The notes beneath the pieces are model-generated. The model saw nothing but the letters and a program-made list of their open reading frames with translations, did not search any database and was not told the origin of the DNA. The translations under genes were made by a program, and so were the position numbers. Of a DNA stretch of 64,000 nt, positions 61,901 through 64,000 are shown piece after piece (the first letter of the stretch is position 1; each line of letters begins with the position of its first letter). This stretch comes from an uncultured Paracoccaceae bacterium (GTDB lineage: Bacteria; Pseudomonadota; Alphaproteobacteria; Rhodobacterales; Rhodobacteraceae), in assembly GCA_951812305.1 (NCBI GenBank), contig CATOSB010000002.1, positions 496,001 to 560,000 on the forward strand. The letters run 5' to 3'.

Positions 61901-61923
61901 AGCCCCGAACTTGATCAGGGGCT
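61901..61923. repeat. AGCCCC ... GGGGCT hairpin with CTTGA loop
   Basis: AGCCCC pairs with GGGGCT around GAACTTGATCA. It is of the same type as the CCCGGG-CTTGA hairpin at 30953-30973. There is no terminator-like T run. Confidence 0.5.
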
Positions 61924-61941
61924 TCATCTGCAACTTACCGG

Positions 61942-62105
61942 GCGGCCACTGACTGCCCGTGGGGTGGCGATGCAACTTCTCAAAGGCAGCACTTTATGCC
62001 AGCCAAGTCCGTACATTATGAAAGGATAGCGCCCAACCTAGCAAAATCGCCAGCCCGTGGGGACGGGCAGTCGATGGCCGGGGCGCTGCGCGCTGTTAAC
62101 CCGGC
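61942..62105 (+). repeat. Structured intergenic element family 1, copy C
   Basis: Left arm GCGGCCACTGACTGCCCGT pairs with ACGGGCAGTCGATGGCC; here ACT...AGT replaces the CCT...AGG of the other copies, on both sides. Inner stem GGGTGGCGAT/ATCGCCAGCCC. The centre holds GCCAGCCAAGTCCGTACAT. The second hairpin is GGCCGGG ... CCCGGC around GCGCTGCGCGC. It lies 184 bp after lldD on the same strand. Apart from the repeats, this 411-bp gap shows no gene. Confidence 0.87.
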
Positions 62106-62168
62106 TGGGGTGGAAGGTCTGAACGTTCGCCTCAGGCCCATTCAGACTTTATTCAGTGAAACACTTAT

Positions 62169-63335
62169 ACCAACGGCGGGATGATTTGACTCGCTTTTTG
62201 GATTCCCAAATTGTTCGGTATGTGACTCACTGTTTCTGTCCAGAGAGGGAGGGAGATATGGGTGCCGCGGTTCCGGTTTTGCGCGATGATTTCACGGTGC
62301 ACGAGTTGCGCGCTTTAGCCGGTCGCGCGTCGAACGGCAAAGTAGCACGTCGGCTTTTGGCGATTGCTCTGGTGCTTGAAGGGTCGTCGCGCAAGGTTGC
62401 TGCCCAGAGTTGCGGGATGGATCGCCAAACCCTTCGAGACTGGGTCCATCGATACAATGTCGAAGGTCCTGACGGGCTGTCAGATCGTGGGGGTGGCGGC
62501 GCGAAACCTCGATTGTCGCCGGAGCAGATAGCGCAGCTTGCGGTCTGGGTGGAGGCTGGCCCTGATCCGGCCCGCGATGGTGTGGTTCGCTGGCGTCGCG
62601 CCGATCTTGCCCGGCGCATTGAGGCGGAGTTCGAGATCAAGCTCCACGAACGCACAGTAGGTAGTTATTTGGTTCAACTGGGCTTTCGCAGGCTGTCGGT
62701 CCGCCCCGAACATCCCAACGCCGACCCAGTGGCACAGACTGCATTTAAAAAAAACTTTGCCAGCATCGTAGCCGACATTTTGACTGAACGGGCGAAAGGA
62801 AAGCCACTGGAAATATGGTTCCAGGACGAAGCACGGGTGGGCCAGCAGGGAACACTCACCCGTGTCTGGGCGAAGCGGGGAACCCGCCCACGTGCGCCCC
62901 GGGATACCCGCTACAAATGGAGCTACGTATTTGGCGCTGCCTGTCCGGCACGTGGTGCCGCAGCTGGGCTGATCCTGCCTTATGTTAACACAGAGGCGAT
63001 GGGCCTGCATCTCGACGAGGTCTCAAAAACAATCGCACCCGGTTCTCATGCGCTCCTGGTCACAGATGGCGCGGGGTGGCACGGAGCCAAGGGGCTCTTG
63101 GTGCCAGACAACATAACGCTCCTGAAGCTGCCCCCCTATGCGCCCGAACTCAACCCGATGGAAAATGTCTGGGCCTATCTGCGCTCCAACAAGCTGGCCA
63201 TCACCGTGTTCGATACCTACGAGCAGATCCTCGACAAATGCGCAGACGCCTGGAACTTCTTCGAAAATGACCCGCAGCGCATAACCTCAATAACGACCAG
63301 AGAATGGGCAACGGTCAATTGATCAAGCCGTTGGT
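62169..63335 (+). mobile_element. IS630-family element, copy 2
   Basis: About 1167 bp, apparently identical to the copy in hlyD (offset of exactly 6948 bp throughout). The ends are ACCAACGGC / GCCGTTGGT with flanks CTTAT and ATTATG. It lies in the intergenic region after lldD, in the same direction as copy 1. Confidence 0.92.
62258..63322 (+). CDS. IS630 transposase, copy 2
   Basis: 354 residues identical to copy 1 at 55310-56374, with the same start (ATG after GGGAGG), helix-turn-helix and DDE motifs. Appears intact. Confidence 0.92.
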   Translation: MGAAVPVLRDDFTVHELRALAGRASNGKVARRLLAIALVLEGSSRKVAAQSCGMDRQTLRDWVHRYNVEGPDGLSDRGGGGAKPRLSPEQIAQLAVWVEAGPDPARDGVVRWRRADLARRIEAEFEIKLHERTVGSYLVQLGFRRLSVRPEHPNADPVAQTAFKKNFASIVADILTERAKGKPLEIWFQDEARVGQQGTLTRVWAKRGTRPRAPRDTRYKWSYVFGAACPARGAAAGLILPYVNTEAMGLHLDEVSKTIAPGSHALLVTDGAGWHGAKGLLVPDNITLLKLPPYAPELNPMENVWAYLRSNKLAITVFDTYEQILDKCADAWNFFENDPQRITSITTREWATVN

Positions 63336-63336
63336 A

Positions 63337-63474
63337 TTATGGACCTGACCAGACGTAGCAGACACCGGCCAGGCGAATGTGCCCGCTGGCGCGTTTGGCC
63401 ATCGGTTCCAGTTGTGCTCGCATGGGAAATTGCCAGAGATGGCGGCCGCCGATTGACATAAGTCCTGCGGTCAT
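63337..63474 (-). CDS. Short unassigned frame ending at the IS630 border
   Basis: A 45-residue frame, MTAGLMSIGGRHLWQFPM at its start and ending LAGVCYVWSGP, whose TAA stop is formed at the IS border. It may be the 5' remnant of a gene cut by the IS, or chance. No ribosome site is clear and no family is recognised. Confidence 0.25.
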   Translation of the reverse strand: MTAGLMSIGGRHLWQFPMRAQLEPMAKRASGHIRLAGVCYVWSGP

Positions 63475-63565
63475 TTTCGGGGATGTCTCCCCCCAAAAAA
63501 GTGCCTGGCTGACCTGAACGGGGGGTGGCCCCGAACGGATGTCGTCTGGATGCAGAGGTTGTGAG

Positions 63566-63596
63566 CCCCCGCGTGAACGTTCGAGGCGGGGTTTTA
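63566..63596 (+). terminator. Terminator-like hairpin
   Basis: CCCCGC / GCGGGG stem with a 13-nt loop that itself contains AACGTT, followed by TTTTATG on the plus strand. It lies in the gap between the IS and the convergent MFS gene, just after the stop of the latter. It could mark the end of a plus-strand gene removed by the IS insertion. Confidence 0.6.
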
Positions 63597-63618
63597 TGTG
63601 GCCGGTGTTGAGAATTCG

Positions 63619-64000
63619 TTAACCATGCGTACGGTGACGGGTGAGCGCGAATATCGCGGGCAGGATCAGGGCAATGATAAGGCTTATGGCGACAAATGCC
63701 ATGCGCAGGCCGGCAAGCTCTGCGATCCCGCCCATCAGCGCGGGTCCAATGAAAAAGCCGACGATACCCAGCATCCACGCGCGGCTAAGGGCAAGCGTAC
63801 GTTGTTCTCCGGTCACTTTCGCTCCGAGGATAGACATGACCGAGGGGACAACGACGGCCATGCCAAGCGCGGTGATTGAAACGCCGAGGATCGCAACCGC
63901 GGGTGTCGGGGCAAAGGCAATGATCAGGGCACCGGTCATGCCCAGACAGGCGGAAGTAAAAATCAGTCGTGCATGGCCAAGTCTTTCGGCCACCGCCTGC
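63619..64000 (-). CDS. MFS transporter, C-terminal part (runs off the window)
   Basis: About 127 residues of the C-terminal end, continuing beyond 64000. Four hydrophobic helices are seen (LGMTGALIIAFAPTPAVAIL, GMAVVVPSVMSILGAKVTGE, GIVGFFIGPALMGGIAELAG, MAFVAISLIIALILPAIFAL), separated by short loops. The pattern, with GEQRTLALSRAWMLG, fits the last helices of a major facilitator efflux protein. Substrate unknown. Confidence 0.8.
   Translation of the reverse strand, partial: QAVAERLGHARLIFTSACLGMTGALIIAFAPTPAVAILGVSITALGMAVVVPSVMSILGAKVTGEQRTLALSRAWMLGIVGFFIGPALMGGIAELAGLRMAFVAISLIIALILPAIFALTRHRTHG

Noticed and set aside
1-64000. CRISPR arrays, tRNA or rRNA genes
   Set aside because: No regularly spaced short repeats and no tRNA-like TTCGA arms with matching acceptor stems were found on reading either strand.

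Overview
The window looks like chromosomal DNA of an alphaproteobacterium of the Rhodobacteraceae (Roseobacter group). The evidence is GC-rich codon use, the gene order phoH-ybeY-corC-lnt-metK-trmB, a SAM/SAH-type riboswitch in front of metK (a motif known from Rhodobacterales), the divergent argH/tlpA pair with a tiny lipoprotein gene after argH, and family-typical intergenic hairpin repeats. The genus cannot be fixed from this sequence. The high insertion sequence (IS) load (seven elements, at least five kinds) resembles IS-rich marine roseobacters.

Layout. 1-12 kb is mostly housekeeping: an inositol-dehydrogenase-like oxidoreductase, phoH, a sulfotransferase-like gene, ybeY, corC, lnt, riboswitch-metK, trmB, aroA, a GFA-family gene, cmk and an aldo/keto reductase. 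12-19 kb is on the minus strand: a large Gln-rich DUF4175-type membrane protein, lysA, a 32-residue lipoprotein, argH, then divergent tlpA. 19-26.6 kb holds an IS66 element, a small RTX protein, tag, an EAL-domain protein and phaA/phaB, the last two split by an IS4-family element. 27-33 kb is a GntR regulator with palindromic operators facing a glxBCD/mgsABC-like operon that continues into isochorismatase, class I amidotransferase and nitroreductase genes. An EI24-family gene (33-34.8 kb) is cut in two by an IS630 element. cysG, a second almost identical IS66, a DUF302 protein, a Tm-1-like protein and a PAS sensor kinase whose phospho-acceptor His is replaced by Asn follow. 42.5-47.2 kb is a three-gene 2-oxoacid:ferredoxin oxidoreductase operon with a flavin/Fe-S partner. 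47.8-57 kb is a BapA/LapA-like adhesin with its type I secretion genes, of which the outer-membrane gene is frameshifted and the HlyD gene is interrupted by an IS630 element. 57-64 kb has a small conserved gene, trpA, another IS630, a truncated hypothetical gene, a hydratase, an L-lactate dehydrogenase, a second copy of the hlyD-disrupting IS630, and the end of an MFS transporter gene.

The observation most worth following is a family of four dispersed 162-167 bp intergenic elements (16452-16618, 26712-26875, 38791-38952, 61942-62105). Their arms differ in sequence but keep pairing, they share a conserved central motif, they end in a second hairpin that can compete with the first, and all four lie 100-185 nt downstream of a gene on that gene's own strand. 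A second hairpin family (three copies) sits next to two of them. Other themes are gene decay by IS insertion, with reading frames that can be reconstructed exactly, and homopolymer frameshifts in transposase genes.
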